Of a stretch of 64,000 bases of DNA, positions 9,624 to 19,209 are shown piece after piece (position 1 is the first letter of the stretch; each line of letters starts with the position of its first letter). A program made the translations under genes and the position numbers. The notes under the pieces were generated by a model. It was not told where the DNA came from and did no database searches. It saw only the letters and a list, made by a program, of their open reading frames with translations. Source of the stretch: a candidate division KSB1 bacterium (GTDB lineage Bacteria > Zhuqueibacterota > Zhuqueibacteria > Thermofontimicrobiales > Thermofontimicrobiaceae); the NCBI GenBank assembly GCA_034506395.1, contig JAPDPQ010000020.1:1-64000 (forward strand), given 5' to 3'.

Positions 9624-12566
9624 ATGACAGCTACAAATCGCCTGAAATTTATGAAAACAATCAGATATGGAGGCTCTGGATTCCATCGATCTCAGAGTGA
9701 ATGGTTAAGAGCTGGTCTCATTGCAATCGGACTGATCTTGATTCTTGTGAGTTGGGTGAACGGGCAGAGCGTTGGCAAGATCGCTGGATCGGTGAGAGAT
9801 GCAAAGACCGGGGATCCATTGCCTGGGGCGAATGTTGTTGTTGTCGGTACCCTGCTGGGGGCGGCCGCTGATGTGAATGGTGAATATTATATCTTGAATA
9901 TCCCGCCTGGGAAATATGAGCTGCGCGCCAGCATGATGGGATATGAGAAGATGAAGGTAGTGGATGTAATTGTGCATGTCAATCGAACCACACGGGTGGA
10001 TTTTAAACTGGAGGAGTCTGTGTTGGAATTTGGTGAGGTGGTGGTGCAAGCGACACGGCCGGATGTGGAGCGGGATAAGACTTCCACCAGTTCGATCGTC
10101 CGATTTGATGATGTTCAATTGTTACCAGGCATTCGGGATATTGGGGATATAATTCAATTGGCGGTGGATGTTATTGATGGTCATTTCCGAGGGGGCCGGG
10201 AGGGTGAAGAATATTACCTATTGCAAGGGATGGGGATCGTCAATCCGCTGGACCGATCGACGGCGTTTCAGCCGATCATGAGTGGCGTAGAGGAGGTAGA
10301 GGTGATCACCAGCGGGTTTGGGGCGCAATATGGCAATGCCCAATCCGGTATCGTGAATATTTCGATGAAGGAGGGGGATCCGCATCACTGGTGGACCAGA
10401 TTGGAATCCCGCGTGCGAGCACCAGGTCGCAAGCATTTCGGCCCCAGCGTTTTTGATCCGAATGCAAACGATTATATCCGATTGTTGCTCAACGAGCAAG
10501 TCTGGTTGCGTGGCGATCCCAGCGCTGATCTGCCACAACCCTATTACGGTTCAATGGCCTCGGGACTAACTGGTAGCTTCGCCGGGGACACCCTTGTTCA
10601 ACTTGCCGTGGCGCAGGCGCTCTGGCAACAAACCAGGAGAGATATCGGCAGAATCTATGGCAATGAGCTCGACAACTCGTTGGAGCTGGCGACTGGAGGG
10701 CCGATCGATCAGAGAACACGATTGTTTATCGCCGGCCGCTCGAATCGGCGCTGGAGCGTCTTTCCCACCGAGGGGCCGAACGTCGAATATCAAGGCATGG
10801 GGAACATTGTGACCGACTTGGGTTCGGGTGCAACGGTCCGGCTCAGCGCCGGATTGAACCATCTGCACGATTATGTGTTTCCGGGTTCAAATAACGTTGG
10901 TGGATATCAGCGCTGGCTCTGGGACCGGATCACTGGCGTGCGGGAACGAAAAAAGGTCAATGCCCAGTTTGGCGTTCGAGTGACCAAGACGGTGAGCCCA
11001 AGCTCCTTTTACGAGCTAAAAGTTAATTCCCTTTTCACTCATAATCGCCTGGGTGCAACGCCAGTACCACCCGTCCTTCCCGATTCGGTGGATTTCAACT
11101 GGGTGGTAGGAACGATCGCCTATCCCAATAACAATTCGCCCGATCGGCTCAATTATCAAATGGGTTATGATAGCTTTACTGATGAGAGAACACGGACGAT
11201 TTCTGTGGATGGGGCATGGACCAGTCAAATTACAAAAGCGCATTTGCTTAATGCCGGTATCCAGCTCAACTCCTATGGAATTGATGTCTCAAATTTTTTG
11301 AACATTCGCTCCAGTAGACAGCTCGAAAATTACACCGCCAAACCATTCGAGGCGGCGATCTATATCCAGGACAAAATGGAGTTCGAAGGCCTGATCGCAA
11401 GCGTGGGGCTGCGGTTCGACCTCTGGTATTCTGGCAAAAAATACTATCCTGATCTGTACACCCCCTTTGGGGATCCAGACTCACTGGGACGATTCCACCC
11501 CTCGCAAGCAGTCAGCAAAAAGCCACCAATCTACGGCCGTTTGCAGCCGCGCTTGGGTTTTTCATTTCCGATCTCGGTCAGAACTGTGTTTCATTTGAAC
11601 TATGGTGCTTTCATGCAACGCCCAGCTTTTCAATATATCGTTTCAACGCGACTGGGCCAGCGATTGAATGATCCGATCATTCTGGGCAATCCGCGCCTTG
11701 AGCCTGAGACCACCAATAGCTACGATATTGGAGTGGTTCAGGCCCTCACTGAAGGAATTACGTTGGACATCAGCGGCTATTATAAAGATGTCAAAAACCT
11801 AATTCAACAATCCAATTTCATCGACGAACGGGCCGGTTATCAGGTGAGTTCATATTTCAACCTCGATTATGCGGATATCCGAGGTTTTCGCATCGCGCTC
11901 AACAAACGGCGCGGGAACCTAACTGGGTCGATCAACTATCAATTCAGCTATGCGACGGGGAAAAGTGCCACGGCTACCGCTGCGACCCCAATTTTCAATC
12001 GGGACACGCTGGGCGTCGTTACGACAGATTTGACCAACGTGCCAACTCGGGATATTTTGTTGGATTTCGATCGAACCCACAACCTAATTGTCACCATCAG
12101 CTATACGACGGGGCGAGAATGGGGGCCCGCGCTATTCGGAGGAAAACCGCTTGCTGAACTGGCGGTCTCTCTTCATTCATCGCTGCAAAGCGGAAGACCC
12201 TATACCTCGCCTTTCGACATTCGGTTGATCAATGTGAAACGCACACCGATGGAGTTCAATACCAATCTGAGATTGACCAAGACGCTGCGCCACGTGGTCG
12301 GCTTATCAGCGACGATTTATGGTGAAATATATAATCTGTTCAACAATAAGATTCTCAATTACGATTATCTATTTCAGCGCCCCACAGCCACTAACCCGAA
12401 CCTCCCTCTGCAGTATTATGAGCTTTATCCCATCAACGATCGTCAGAATGGAATCCGCTATTGGTGGGATAAGGGGAGGCAGGGGCCGTTCAGCGTGGAT
12501 CAATCGTTTTTAATTTACAGCAATCAACCACGGTCTTATCAATTTGGACTGGTGGTGGAATTTTAA
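9624..12566 (+). CDS. TonB-dependent receptor, Oar-like, first gene of four-gene unit
   Basis: A 980-residue receptor. ATG at 9624 is preferred to GTG at 9621 because TAGGAGG (9613-9619) is then better spaced. The N-terminus is long before the signal core ('LILVSWVNGQ'), then comes a CarboxypepD_reg domain ('GSVRDAKTGDPLPGANVVV'). The plug contains 'LLPGIRDIGDIIQLAVDV' and 'GFGAQYGNAQSGIVNI', followed by a large barrel ending 'FGLVVEF'. Its plug differs from the receptors at 2783 and 29644, so this is a separate subfamily, closer to Oar-type receptors. It is followed after 32 bp by a secreted protein, then a PorV-like protein and an outer-membrane protein, so it probably has a different cargo or an assembly role. 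There is no SusD. Confidence 0.9.
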   Translation: MTATNRLKFMKTIRYGGSGFHRSQSEWLRAGLIAIGLILILVSWVNGQSVGKIAGSVRDAKTGDPLPGANVVVVGTLLGAAADVNGEYYILNIPPGKYELRASMMGYEKMKVVDVIVHVNRTTRVDFKLEESVLEFGEVVVQATRPDVERDKTSTSSIVRFDDVQLLPGIRDIGDIIQLAVDVIDGHFRGGREGEEYYLLQGMGIVNPLDRSTAFQPIMSGVEEVEVITSGFGAQYGNAQSGIVNISMKEGDPHHWWTRLESRVRAPGRKHFGPSVFDPNANDYIRLLLNEQVWLRGDPSADLPQPYYGSMASGLTGSFAGDTLVQLAVAQALWQQTRRDIGRIYGNELDNSLELATGGPIDQRTRLFIAGRSNRRWSVFPTEGPNVEYQGMGNIVTDLGSGATVRLSAGLNHLHDYVFPGSNNVGGYQRWLWDRITGVRERKKVNAQFGVRVTKTVSPSSFYELKVNSLFTHNRLGATPVPPVLPDSVDFNWVVGTIAYPNNNSPDRLNYQMGYDSFTDERTRTISVDGAWTSQITKAHLLNAGIQLNSYGIDVSNFLNIRSSRQLENYTAKPFEAAIYIQDKMEFEGLIASVGLRFDLWYSGKKYYPDLYTPFGDPDSLGRFHPSQAVSKKPPIYGRLQPRLGFSFPISVRTVFHLNYGAFMQRPAFQYIVSTRLGQRLNDPIILGNPRLEPETTNSYDIGVVQALTEGITLDISGYYKDVKNLIQQSNFIDERAGYQVSSYFNLDYADIRGFRIALNKRRGNLTGSINYQFSYATGKSATATAATPIFNRDTLGVVTTDLTNVPTRDILLDFDRTHNLIVTISYTTGREWGPALFGGKPLAELAVSLHSSLQSGRPYTSPFDIRLINVKRTPMEFNTNLRLTKTLRHVVGLSATIYGEIYNLFNNKILNYDYLFQRPTATNPNLPLQYYELYPINDRQNGIRYWWDKGRQGPFSVDQSFLIYSNQPRSYQFGLVVEF

Positions 12567-12598
12567 CCGCACCTATAAAGAAAGTACGGGCAAATATT

Positions 12599-14815
12599 AT
12601 GAGACGGATTGGATTTTTCCTGCTTATCCTCATGGTTTGGCTTGGCGATGGCCATTGCCAAGTCCGAGATTGGCGGGTCCACCGCAGAGGGATGCTGCAT
12701 CAGACTGTGTTCAATACTGGGGAATTGGGTCGAGCTTATAATGCAGGGGGGACGATTCTGCCTGGTAGCCCGTCGATGGAATGGCCGCCATATTCCAGCA
12801 TGGTGTTGGATCGTCGGAATTACCCAGGTCAACATAATTCATTCGGAAGCGGCATTTGGATCGCAGGCACTCGGCCATCGGGACGAAAATATGCCTTTTG
12901 TGGAGCGGTGTCAAATACCAGTGGCGACCCGGTCCCTGTTGTGGGCGTTTACAGTATCCCTCTCGATCTGCAGCGGATCGAAAACTATCCTGTTTTGGAG
13001 AATGGAGAGCTAAACCCGAATTTCAACCCCGATGAAGCGGAGGAGATCATCATTTCTGCCTGGGATACGCCAGTGGGGATCCGCGTAACCCGCACCAGCC
13101 GTGCCTGGAGCTACCCTGGTTATGATAGTTTCATCATTTACGAATATCAATTTGAAAACGTCACTGCGGATACGATCACGGATCTTTTCTTTACCTTTGC
13201 CAATACTTTCGCACCATCGATGTTCGGGTATCAACGGAATCATGGGAATTGGTCTGAGTCCGCCTTTCGCGGCCAGCCGCCAGCCGGGTTGGGCGATCAC
13301 TTTGCTCGGTTCGACTTAAAAAGATGGATGAGCTATAATCATGAGCGAGATGGCCTTCCAGATCCAGATTTTTTTGAAAAATGGTCTCAGCCAGGGGATC
13401 GGGGTGGACTGAATTCGCCCCAGGCCGTGGGGATCATGGTACTGTATTACGATTATGACCATCTGAGCCGCAGGGATCAAACGAGGCAGGTGTTCCTGGC
13501 GCCGACTGATAGTATTGGGATGTGGGATGAAAACGGAAAGGCAAAACAGCCGTTTCTATTGCGCTATGAAAACGGCAACCTGCCAGCGGAATCGAAGACC
13601 ATGACTTGGATGGACCCGTCGCTGGCGCGCAAGACCGGGATTTGGCAAGGAAAGAGCGATTCGACGCGGTTTCATGATCAATTCGAGCCAGCGCTTTGGC
13701 CATATTGGAAGGGCAGGACCAAGAGTTCGGTCAATCTTTCTTGGTGGCAGCCTGTTGCGCGCGCCTATGGCTTCTATCCCTATATTCTTCCCCCTGGGGA
13801 TAAAATGCGCTTTTCCGTAGCTGAGCTGGTTGGCTACGGACCAGGCGTGGCGACCGATCGAAAGTACAAGGATCTCGGTGGCGCGGTCCGCGCTGGCGTC
13901 GATGCTGGCGCCTACTTCCACCCAGTTCCAAGCTGGTTCGACACGTTACAATATCCAAATCTGGGTAATAAGAATTATATCGGTAGCACCTATTTGCGCG
14001 ATCATCCGTTGCCCTGGTATGTCACTCCTGGAGTGGTCTCCATCCGGGATGTAGCCGACAGGGCGATCGAGCTATATACCGGACGGCCATTGATCAAATA
14101 CGATACGCTGCAGTACAAGCCCGAGGAGGCGCCGGCGACAGGTCGCTATAACACCATCCCCATCCCATTTCCAGCACCAGCAATTCGGGTCGAGGATACC
14201 CGCGCTGCGGCCAATCGAATCATATGGGGGCCTCAAGTGGAAAAGTTCAATACGCCAAGATTGCGAGCACCTTTCAGCCATTATGAGGTATTGAGAGCGC
14301 CCCATCCCTTGGGACCATGGAAGATCATTGCTACGGTCTACCCAGGCGATCCAGTCTATTTTAAAAATGGTGAATATTCGGTGCTCGATCCGGAAAGCAA
14401 TCTTGGCGATAATGTGGCCTATGCAGTGGTTTCGGTGGATGGACTGGGCGGAAGAAGCGGCATGACCAATTTGACGCTGCATGAAACGCAAGCCCCACCC
14501 GCTGAAACGCTCGGCAAAGTGTACGTGGTACCGAACCCCCTCATCGTCTCAAGTGGGCTCGCTGGATCTGACCCCGGTGGCGAAATCAACGATCGAATCC
14601 AGTTCATGGGCCTGACACGACGATGCACTATCCGAATTTTTTCATACACCGGTCAATTGATCATGACAATCGAACATGAACAGGATACATACGGTAACCC
14701 GTGGTACCAGCTCAGCTATAACAATCAAATCATCGCCTCTGGAGTTTACTATTTTGTTGTTGAAGATCGGGAAACCAAAGCCAAATCCAAAGGCAAATTT
14801 ATCGTCATCCATTAA
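12599..14815 (+). CDS. Large secreted protein with FnIII-like region and T9SS-like C-terminus
   Basis: A 738-residue protein of no named family. A signal peptide ends near 'GDGHCQ'. The N-terminal two thirds begins 'HRRGMLHQTVFNTGELG' and 'FGSGIWIAGTRPSG', a pattern I associate with abundant hypothetical proteins beside TonB receptors and PorV-like genes in KSB1-type genomes (from memory, not searched). A fibronectin III-like segment is at about 535-635 ('HYEVLRAPHPLGPWKI'). The C-terminus is a sorting-type beta domain ('KVYVVPNPLIVSSG ... GKFIVIH'), a variant of the T9SS type A signal without 'NPFNP'. It lies 32 bp after the TonB receptor and 22 bp before the PorV-like gene. It is probably a surface partner of this unit; the function is unknown. 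Confidence 0.75.
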   Translation: MRRIGFFLLILMVWLGDGHCQVRDWRVHRRGMLHQTVFNTGELGRAYNAGGTILPGSPSMEWPPYSSMVLDRRNYPGQHNSFGSGIWIAGTRPSGRKYAFCGAVSNTSGDPVPVVGVYSIPLDLQRIENYPVLENGELNPNFNPDEAEEIIISAWDTPVGIRVTRTSRAWSYPGYDSFIIYEYQFENVTADTITDLFFTFANTFAPSMFGYQRNHGNWSESAFRGQPPAGLGDHFARFDLKRWMSYNHERDGLPDPDFFEKWSQPGDRGGLNSPQAVGIMVLYYDYDHLSRRDQTRQVFLAPTDSIGMWDENGKAKQPFLLRYENGNLPAESKTMTWMDPSLARKTGIWQGKSDSTRFHDQFEPALWPYWKGRTKSSVNLSWWQPVARAYGFYPYILPPGDKMRFSVAELVGYGPGVATDRKYKDLGGAVRAGVDAGAYFHPVPSWFDTLQYPNLGNKNYIGSTYLRDHPLPWYVTPGVVSIRDVADRAIELYTGRPLIKYDTLQYKPEEAPATGRYNTIPIPFPAPAIRVEDTRAAANRIIWGPQVEKFNTPRLRAPFSHYEVLRAPHPLGPWKIIATVYPGDPVYFKNGEYSVLDPESNLGDNVAYAVVSVDGLGGRSGMTNLTLHETQAPPAETLGKVYVVPNPLIVSSGLAGSDPGGEINDRIQFMGLTRRCTIRIFSYTGQLIMTIEHEQDTYGNPWYQLSYNNQIIASGVYYFVVEDRETKAKSKGKFIVIH

Positions 14816-14837
14816 TGATTTATTAAGGTGAAAAGAA

Positions 14838-15875
14838 ATGCGTTCGATCCGATTTACCATCCCACTGTTCGTCATTACAGCGCTGCTTTTAAGGGTTTCC
14901 GTTTCCAATGGCCAAAAAGTAGGAAGCACATCGATGCAATTTTTGAAGGTAACGCCAGGTGCACGGGCCACTGCCCTTGGGGAGGCGTATGCTGCTTGGG
15001 CGGCAGGACCAGAAGCTGTGTTCTGGAATCCTGCAGGCCTGGCGCGGCTTGAGAAAATGGGGATCTCGACCAGCTATATCAATTGGCTATTTGATGCGCA
15101 ACAGGGAGCGATTGCGGCCGCTTTGACCATCAAACAGCTTGGTGCTATTGGATTCCAGGTGCAATACGCCGATTTTGGCCAGTTCGACGAAACCAGCACC
15201 CAACGCCCTTATATCAGCGATCCCGATAATCCAGGCTTTACCGGCCGAATATTTCATCCGTTCAGCTTCGTGGTAGGGGTTTGTTATGCCCGTGATCTGA
15301 CCGATAAATTCTCTGTGGGCTTCGGGATGAAATATGCGTACGAATCGCTATTCAATGGGGACAGAGTAATAGCGATGATCAAGCAGGGCGTGTATGAAGA
15401 AGTGAAAACGTGGGCGAGCGTAGTCTTGTTCGATTTCGGCATCCGATACAACACTGGCTACCGGTCAATCCATATCGGCTCTTCAGTGCAAAATTTTGGG
15501 CCAGATGTGAAATATGCCAAAGAATCGCACCCAGTGCCGCTGCTATTTCGATTCGGTATTGGAGCAGATCTGATTGGCCCTGATGGACTGTTGTCCCGCA
15601 ACGATAGTAGCAACCGATTAGGCTTAGCTGGCGATATCTTTCATCCTAATGATTATGACCAGCAAGTTCATTTCGGCCTCGAATATGAATTTGCCGCAAA
15701 GCTGGCGCTGCGCGCTGGGTACAAATTCAATTACGATTTTGATGGGCTAACTTTTGGCGCTGGCATCAAACACCAGTTCGAAGGGGTTCTGCTGACATTA
15801 GATTACAGTTACGGAGATATGGGGGATTACCTCGGATATGTTCAACGAATCAGTATGGGGATTGCTTTACCATGA
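14838..15875 (+). CDS. PorV/PorQ-family outer-membrane beta-barrel protein
   Basis: A 345-residue protein with a signal peptide ('LLRVSVSNGQ'), then the family hallmark 'FLKVTPGARATALGEAYAA' and 'AVFWNPAGLA', and a FadL-like 14-strand barrel. PorV escorts T9SS cargo to the attachment complex, while PorQ/PorZ relatives form other outer-membrane parts of the system. Its place inside a TonB receptor operon rather than a T9SS core cluster suggests a dedicated paralogue for the neighbouring secreted protein (12599); this is inference. AAGGTG precedes the ATG. The stop codon overlaps the next start by four bases (ATGA), indicating translational coupling. Confidence 0.87.
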   Translation: MRSIRFTIPLFVITALLLRVSVSNGQKVGSTSMQFLKVTPGARATALGEAYAAWAAGPEAVFWNPAGLARLEKMGISTSYINWLFDAQQGAIAAALTIKQLGAIGFQVQYADFGQFDETSTQRPYISDPDNPGFTGRIFHPFSFVVGVCYARDLTDKFSVGFGMKYAYESLFNGDRVIAMIKQGVYEEVKTWASVVLFDFGIRYNTGYRSIHIGSSVQNFGPDVKYAKESHPVPLLFRFGIGADLIGPDGLLSRNDSSNRLGLAGDIFHPNDYDQQVHFGLEYEFAAKLALRAGYKFNYDFDGLTFGAGIKHQFEGVLLTLDYSYGDMGDYLGYVQRISMGIALP

Positions 15876-17359
15876 GAAATTTAAGGCTTTTGATCTTAAT
15901 GTTCGCTCTTTTTATTTCCAGAGCGATTCATGCTCAGGGATATGGAGGGCCGCTGAGCTTTCAGGGCGTAGATCATCTGGTTCTACATTCTGCTGCGGCG
16001 CGAGCAATGGGGGGGATAAGCTTCGCGATTAGAACCGATATTGGGACAATGTTTCAGCACCCAGCCGGCCTCTATTCGGTTCAAACAATGCAGCTCGCTC
16101 TTGCTGGGATGATGGAATCCCAACGTTTGCAGCAGAACCAGGAATATGCCCCGGTCCGCTATTATCCGAATCTGAGCCTCTTGTTGGAAGGGCTCACAGC
16201 TCGGATCCCAGACCCAGATACCAGTCTATTCGGATTCAGCGCCAAAGATACAGTGCAACGGCCATTCGACGACATTGGACCGAACTGGTCTCGAAAGAAA
16301 ATGCGTCAGCAGCCAATCCAGGCTTTGATCGCCATTCCGATCGCAATTGGCAATTTGAAAATTGTTGCTGGCATGGGAGTAATGAACCAAGTGGACCTGA
16401 ATCATTTTTATCAGAATAATAATCTCCTTTCGCCCCCGATTTTATCGCAGCGACCCCTGCCGACCTTACGACCGACCGATGACAACCCCCTCAAGGTGGA
16501 TTGGCTCCAATCGATTCGATCCCGAGAGGGATGGATCAAGGGCTATGGCCTGGCACTTGCCAGTGGGATCGAAAAATTTCACCTCTGGTTCGGGGTGAGC
16601 GGAACGGCTTTAAGAGGCACCAGCGAAGACCTGGAACAGCAGATCGGTAGAGGAAAACTTACGTTCTTTTCTAATGCTTTCCGCATTGATTCTGTGTTTC
16701 ATCGCACGATAAAAAGCGGAACATCGGAATTCGAAGGATATGAATTAACGATCAGTTGCCAGTGGGCCGGCCGCTACGCTACCCTCGGATGGTCCCTTCG
16801 CCCGGCTACAACGATCTCCAGATCTTATCATCTCACACTGCAAAGCGAATCGGATGCCGGGGTTCAATCCGAGCCTGTTATCGGCAAAGACAAACTAAAG
16901 CTTCCTTGGCGTGGAACCATCGGCCTTATGCTCACTCCCAGAGACAATTTGGCCTTTGGGCTCGAATGCGAAATTCGCCCTTATAAATCGCTTCGCTATA
17001 TCGCGTCCGATGGGGAGGAAACAAGACCATGGCTGCCAGCCTCCCTGGTTCGCGTTGGAGCCGAATATCTGATCGCCCCATGGCTAGCGCTTCGAGCTGG
17101 TATCCGCGGTGAGGCTGAGGTGTTCGAGCCTGAGGGAAATCAACTCCCCGGAACGCCAGTAACTTATGAGGTCTATTCTGCGGGGGTTGGAGTGTTTCTT
17201 AATGAGTTTCGTTTGAACCTGAGCTATGAAAATTCGCTGATGAAATACCAAGACGTATGGTCCAGCGCCATCAGCAAAAATAGCGAGCGAACTCAGACAT
17301 GGGTGATGCAGCTATCGTACGAGCTGCCGTGGCGAATAGGGGCCTCTAATTCTAAGTGA
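15872..17359 (+). CDS. Outer-membrane beta-barrel protein coupled to PorV-like gene
   Basis: A 495-residue protein starting within the ATGA overlap with the PorV-like gene. A signal peptide ends 'SRAIHAQ'. The next segment 'HSAAARAMGGISFAI' and 'MFQHPAGLY' repeats the PorV/FadL-type N-terminal pattern (small residues, then 'NPAGL' degenerated to 'HPAGL'), and the rest alternates like a porin barrel. It is therefore probably a divergent member of the same superfamily, perhaps a hetero-partner of the upstream protein. No catalytic motif was seen. It ends the four-gene unit; a 147-bp gap follows. Confidence 0.72.
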   Translation: MRNLRLLILMFALFISRAIHAQGYGGPLSFQGVDHLVLHSAAARAMGGISFAIRTDIGTMFQHPAGLYSVQTMQLALAGMMESQRLQQNQEYAPVRYYPNLSLLLEGLTARIPDPDTSLFGFSAKDTVQRPFDDIGPNWSRKKMRQQPIQALIAIPIAIGNLKIVAGMGVMNQVDLNHFYQNNNLLSPPILSQRPLPTLRPTDDNPLKVDWLQSIRSREGWIKGYGLALASGIEKFHLWFGVSGTALRGTSEDLEQQIGRGKLTFFSNAFRIDSVFHRTIKSGTSEFEGYELTISCQWAGRYATLGWSLRPATTISRSYHLTLQSESDAGVQSEPVIGKDKLKLPWRGTIGLMLTPRDNLAFGLECEIRPYKSLRYIASDGEETRPWLPASLVRVGAEYLIAPWLALRAGIRGEAEVFEPEGNQLPGTPVTYEVYSAGVGVFLNEFRLNLSYENSLMKYQDVWSSAISKNSERTQTWVMQLSYELPWRIGASNSK

Positions 17360-17506
17360 GAAATTTAAGCGCATCACTTCGAAAGTGCGATTGATAGCAA
17401 ATTGATAAACTGAAATCGAGATCTGGAATTTTTTGATTGAAAAAATGGTGAAATTGGTTCAAATAAAGTCCCATCACATTTTTCAGTCGAACGAAGGAGG
17501 TGGATA

Positions 17507-19069
17507 ATGAAAAAAGGTGTTACAGCAAGCATTGCGATAGCATTTGGATTGCTCTTCTTGCCATCACTTTGGGCCCAAAAAGTTGGGGATTATCGGACGC
17601 GCGCTAGCGGCGATTGGAATAAGGCGCAGAATTGGGAGCGATTCAACGGCTCGATTTGGGTGACCACGGGCACACCTCCCACTGGAGCAGAGACGATCAC
17701 TGTCCGATCGACGGACTCGATTTTTGTCAACATCCCAGTTTCGATTACTGGCTTGCTAGTGAACCAGGGAATTGTTGAAGATAATTCCCAGCTCACCATC
17801 GCCAGTGGGGGCACCTATCAGCATGATCGTGATGGTGGCCGAATTCCCATCGCCAATTGGGAACAAGGCTCGATTATGATGCTAACTGGGGTGACTTCGA
17901 CGGCGCCAACCGATCGGGATCAGGATTACTACCATCTTATCTTCAACACTCCCGGTTTGCTTTCGAATTTGAATATGAACCTGAGGGCGAATACCATTCG
18001 CGGCGATGTGAAAGTGATCAATACCGGATCGGCTCGATGGTATTTAACCACAGCTCTAGCTACAGACACATCAATTGTTACCATCATGGGTGATGTGATT
18101 GTGGAAGGCGGCGCGTTTTCGGTCCATGGCACAAGCAATGCCCAGACGACCTTCATCGTACATCACTATGGCAATATCGTGGTTACTGGGGGCAATTTTT
18201 CGATCAGCCGCGGATCGCAAGCAGGCGGAACAACCACATGGTATTTGTATGAAGGTAACTTTTCCATGTCTAATGCGACGACCCAAAGTTCGACCTCCAC
18301 GCCAGGAGGAGCCCGATTTGTGTTTAAAAAGATGGGAACGCAAACGTTGACATTAGGAGAGGGCAATACTTTGACGGCCCTCCCCATCGAGGTCAGTAGC
18401 GGAACAACGCTTGATATGGGGTCTTCCAAGCTCTCAGGCAATGGGATCTTCGTGCTGAATGAAGGAGCGACATTAATGACGGCATTGGCCGGCGGAGTTG
18501 CTGAGGCAATTGGCGGCATCGTCGCTGAGGTGACACTAAAAGAGGGGTCGAGTTTTGGCTTCAATGGATCCACTAGTCAGATCACCAGCGATCGCATGCC
18601 CGCTGTGGTAACGGATTTGATCATCAATAATCCAGCCGGGGTAATTCTTTCTCGGCCCACAACAATTAACGGCGTGCTGCGATTAATGGCCGGAGAATTC
18701 GACAACACCATCCCCTTTACTTTGGGCCCAAATGGCTCGATCTCCTACGAGGGAGGCAGCTTAAAAATTCCGGTCTCGGTGGCAAGTGGGTCTCTGAACT
18801 TACCTTGCGCTTTTTTTCTCGAACAGAATTATCCGAACCCGTTCAATCCAGCTACCATGATCAGATTCGGTTTACCCCGGGCCTCTCATGTGATACTGAA
18901 GATATATAACATTCAGGGACAGGAGGTGCTGACCTTGTTAGATGCTCGCAGAGAGCCTGGAATTCACCAATTACAGTTTGATGGTTCACGCCTGAGCGCA
19001 GGTATCTATTTGTATCAAATCAAGGCGGGCGATTTTGTTGACAACAAACGGATGATGCTGTTGAAATGA
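17507..19069 (+). CDS. T9SS-exported surface repeat protein, single-unit form
   Basis: A 520-residue protein with a strong AAGGAGG at 17493-17499. A signal peptide ('LPSLWAQ') leads to a motif common in FCB surface proteins, 'GDYRTRASGDWNKAQNWERF', where a beta-rich domain opens with 'SGDW..A..WE' and ends in 'TPPTGAETITV'. A second unit follows with 'YQHDRDGGRIP', 'VIVEGGAFSVHGTSNAQT' and 'GGNFSISRGSQ'. The C-terminal T9SS type A domain reads 'NYPNPFNPATMIRF ... KRMMLLK'. It is paralogous to the next gene, which has three copies of the same unit; 'RLMAGEFDNTIPFTLGPNGS' is almost shared. It is likely an adhesive or glycan-binding surface protein; no catalytic residues were identified. Confidence 0.82.
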   Translation: MKKGVTASIAIAFGLLFLPSLWAQKVGDYRTRASGDWNKAQNWERFNGSIWVTTGTPPTGAETITVRSTDSIFVNIPVSITGLLVNQGIVEDNSQLTIASGGTYQHDRDGGRIPIANWEQGSIMMLTGVTSTAPTDRDQDYYHLIFNTPGLLSNLNMNLRANTIRGDVKVINTGSARWYLTTALATDTSIVTIMGDVIVEGGAFSVHGTSNAQTTFIVHHYGNIVVTGGNFSISRGSQAGGTTTWYLYEGNFSMSNATTQSSTSTPGGARFVFKKMGTQTLTLGEGNTLTALPIEVSSGTTLDMGSSKLSGNGIFVLNEGATLMTALAGGVAEAIGGIVAEVTLKEGSSFGFNGSTSQITSDRMPAVVTDLIINNPAGVILSRPTTINGVLRLMAGEFDNTIPFTLGPNGSISYEGGSLKIPVSVASGSLNLPCAFFLEQNYPNPFNPATMIRFGLPRASHVILKIYNIQGQEVLTLLDARREPGIHQLQFDGSRLSAGIYLYQIKAGDFVDNKRMMLLK

Positions 19070-19080
19070 GGAGCTGCTGA

Positions 19081-19100
19081 ATCGAACTTGCTGGTTCGAT
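19081..19100 (+). terminator. Weak hairpin after the single-unit surface protein
   Basis: Arms ATCGAAC and GTTCGAT (7 bp) with a 6-base loop lie 12 bases after the stop at 19069, followed by a T-rich stretch without a true T-run. It may be a weak intrinsic terminator or attenuator between the paralogous genes. Confidence 0.35.
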
Positions 19101-19209
19101 CCATTTCTTTGTTCAAATGGAAGAAGCATAGGGGATTGCGAAAGATTTTCATTTATTGTCATATTCGATTTTCAAAAACATGAATGATTTATTGAAGGAG
19201 GGTGCGTTT

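Noticed and set aside
12599-14815. SusD-like assignment for the protein following the second TonB receptor
   Set aside because: There is no TPR-like helical SusD pattern or lipoprotein signal; the protein is beta-rich with an FnIII-like and sorting-type C-terminus.
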